A DNA stretch of 64,000 bases, taken from positions 18,558,001-18,622,000 of the forward strand of contig JAWQUS010000030.1 in NCBI GenBank assembly GCA_036365455.1, given 5' to 3'. The position numbers were made by a program, and so were the translations under genes. The notes beneath the pieces were generated by a model. That model did no database searches, was not told the DNA's origin, and saw only the letters and a list, made by a program, of their open reading frames with translations. Origin of the DNA: Macrosoma leucophasiata. Lineage: Eukaryota > Arthropoda > Insecta > Lepidoptera > Hedylidae. Numbering within the stretch: position 1 is the stretch's first letter; the number at the start of each line of letters is the position of its first letter. Of this stretch, positions 63,215-64,000 are shown in pieces.

Positions 63215-63302
63215 TTTTTAACATCAAGGGAGTTGCCAACGAGCTGCTAGCTCTGAAGAACTCTTTTGACGCCGTTTTTAAAGAACCTCATATTGTAGTG
63301 CC
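63215..63302 (-). repeat. LINE-B 3' fragment
   Basis: CATCAAGGGAGTTGCCAACG and TTTTGACGCCGTTTTTAAAG. Confidence 0.65.
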
Positions 63303-63335
63303 ATTACAGATTTAAAGTTCCTTACGTTTTAGTAG

Positions 63336-63505
63336 GTTTTTTTTAATGTTATGAAGGTGGCACACATGCATGCAGTTCACATGGATGTTAAGTGTTGACT
63401 GCAGCCTATAGACAGAAAAACCAGAGGTTAAAAACTAGATTCGTTGCCACCCCTGACAACTTAGTTGTTATTTCTCTGTGATAGTTATTACAGGGTCATA
63501 CTGCA
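63336..63505 (-). repeat. SINE-M, diverged subfamily
   Basis: TTTTTTTTAATGTTATGAAG to GTGATAGTTATTACAGGGTC. Confidence 0.7.
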
Positions 63506-63566
63506 GGTGTTCATGAACTTCATACATGTACGTAGATATTATGCATGGATGTTATTATTATTATTA

Positions 63567-63850
63567 TTTTTTTATGTAATAAAAGTGGCAAACAAGCGTG
63601 CCGTTCACATTTATGTTAAGTGATGACTGCAGCCTATAGACGCCCACACAATGACCATAGGTCAAAATGCAAATGCGCTGCCACTCCTGAGGCATTAGGT
63701 GTTATGCCTCTGTGCCGGAAATTACAGAGCCGTACATTACCACCTGACCGGAACACGATAGTGCTGAACACTACCATTTAGCGGCAAGTATATTAGGTAA
63801 TGCGGTGGTGCCTACGCCCGCGAGCTCCGTCACTGGAGCTCTACCACCAG
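63567..63850 (-). repeat. SINE-M copy, full-length
   Basis: TTTTTTTTATGTAATAAAAG to GGAGCTCTACCACCAGT. Its head abuts LINE-A. Confidence 0.85.
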
Positions 63851-63932
63851 TATGTAAGTATCTTCACGCCAAGTCCCCCACGGGGAAGACAGAGTGTGGA
63901 GCGCCAGATATCCGGTCCTGGCACACCTTCCG
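63851..63932 (-). repeat. LINE-A 3' end fragment
   Basis: TATGTAAGTATCTTCACGCC and GGAGCGCCAGATATCCGGTC match the other LINE-A copies. Confidence 0.7.
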
Positions 63933-64000
63933 TGTTGTACTACGTACTACAATGCATCGATAATAATTTGGAAAAACTCTTGTTCTGATAATTTGATGCA

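Overview
This is nuclear DNA of a lepidopteran insect (moth or butterfly). The evidence is an AT-rich background, a spliced insect-type fatty acyl-CoA reductase gene with GT-AG introns, and very dense insect mobile elements: a BEL/Pao LTR retrotransposon, Helitrons, non-LTR 3' ends, tRNA- and 5S-rRNA-derived SINEs, and TIR elements. I see no bacterial features, operons or CRISPR. The species cannot be named from this sequence.

Host gene: one gene can be assembled, on the minus strand at about 16.4 to 5.07 kb. Ten exons join in frame into a predicted 527-residue fatty acyl-CoA reductase with a TGxxGFLG nucleotide motif, a YxxxK catalytic motif, a FAR C-terminal domain and a hydrophobic tail. 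Its introns carry SINEs, LINE ends, a 5S-derived SINE, MITEs and a Helitron-like element. One other exon-like segment (62.0 kb) is weakly supported.

Layout: 0-5 kb, SINE, piggyBac-like MITE, LINE ends. 5.07-16.4 kb, the reductase gene. 17.9-20.7 kb, a decayed Helitron with helicase remnants. 22.2-27.6 kb, repeats including a family with a tRNA-like core. 28.1-29.8 kb, a GC-rich 15-bp minisatellite. 30-34 kb, nested TIR elements. 34.45-35.6 kb, about 1.16 kb of uninterrupted GGAGA pentamer. 36-51 kb, SINEs, MITEs, fold-back hairpins and a probable LTR. 51.2-58.4 kb, a three-layer nest (SINE holding a LINE end holding an intact BEL/Pao element with matching 204-bp LTRs). 58.4-64 kb, AT-rich DNA with a Helitron, a TIR element and SINEs.

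Names used here: SINE-M is the commonest family (about 285 bp, head CTGGTGGTAGAGCTCCAGTG, A-rich tail after CATTACAT). SINE-T has a tRNA-like head and a body with GTGTACAACGGCACCCA. SINE-P has a tRNA-like head with CCCGGGTAGGGG. LINE-A and LINE-B are two non-LTR 3' ends. Family D has TIR AGAGCAACACGGGCCA. Family E has ends with AGGGTTCCGTA and a GACAGACAGA tract. Repeat C, F, G and H are lesser families. All are labels for families defined by comparison inside this window; I ran no database search.
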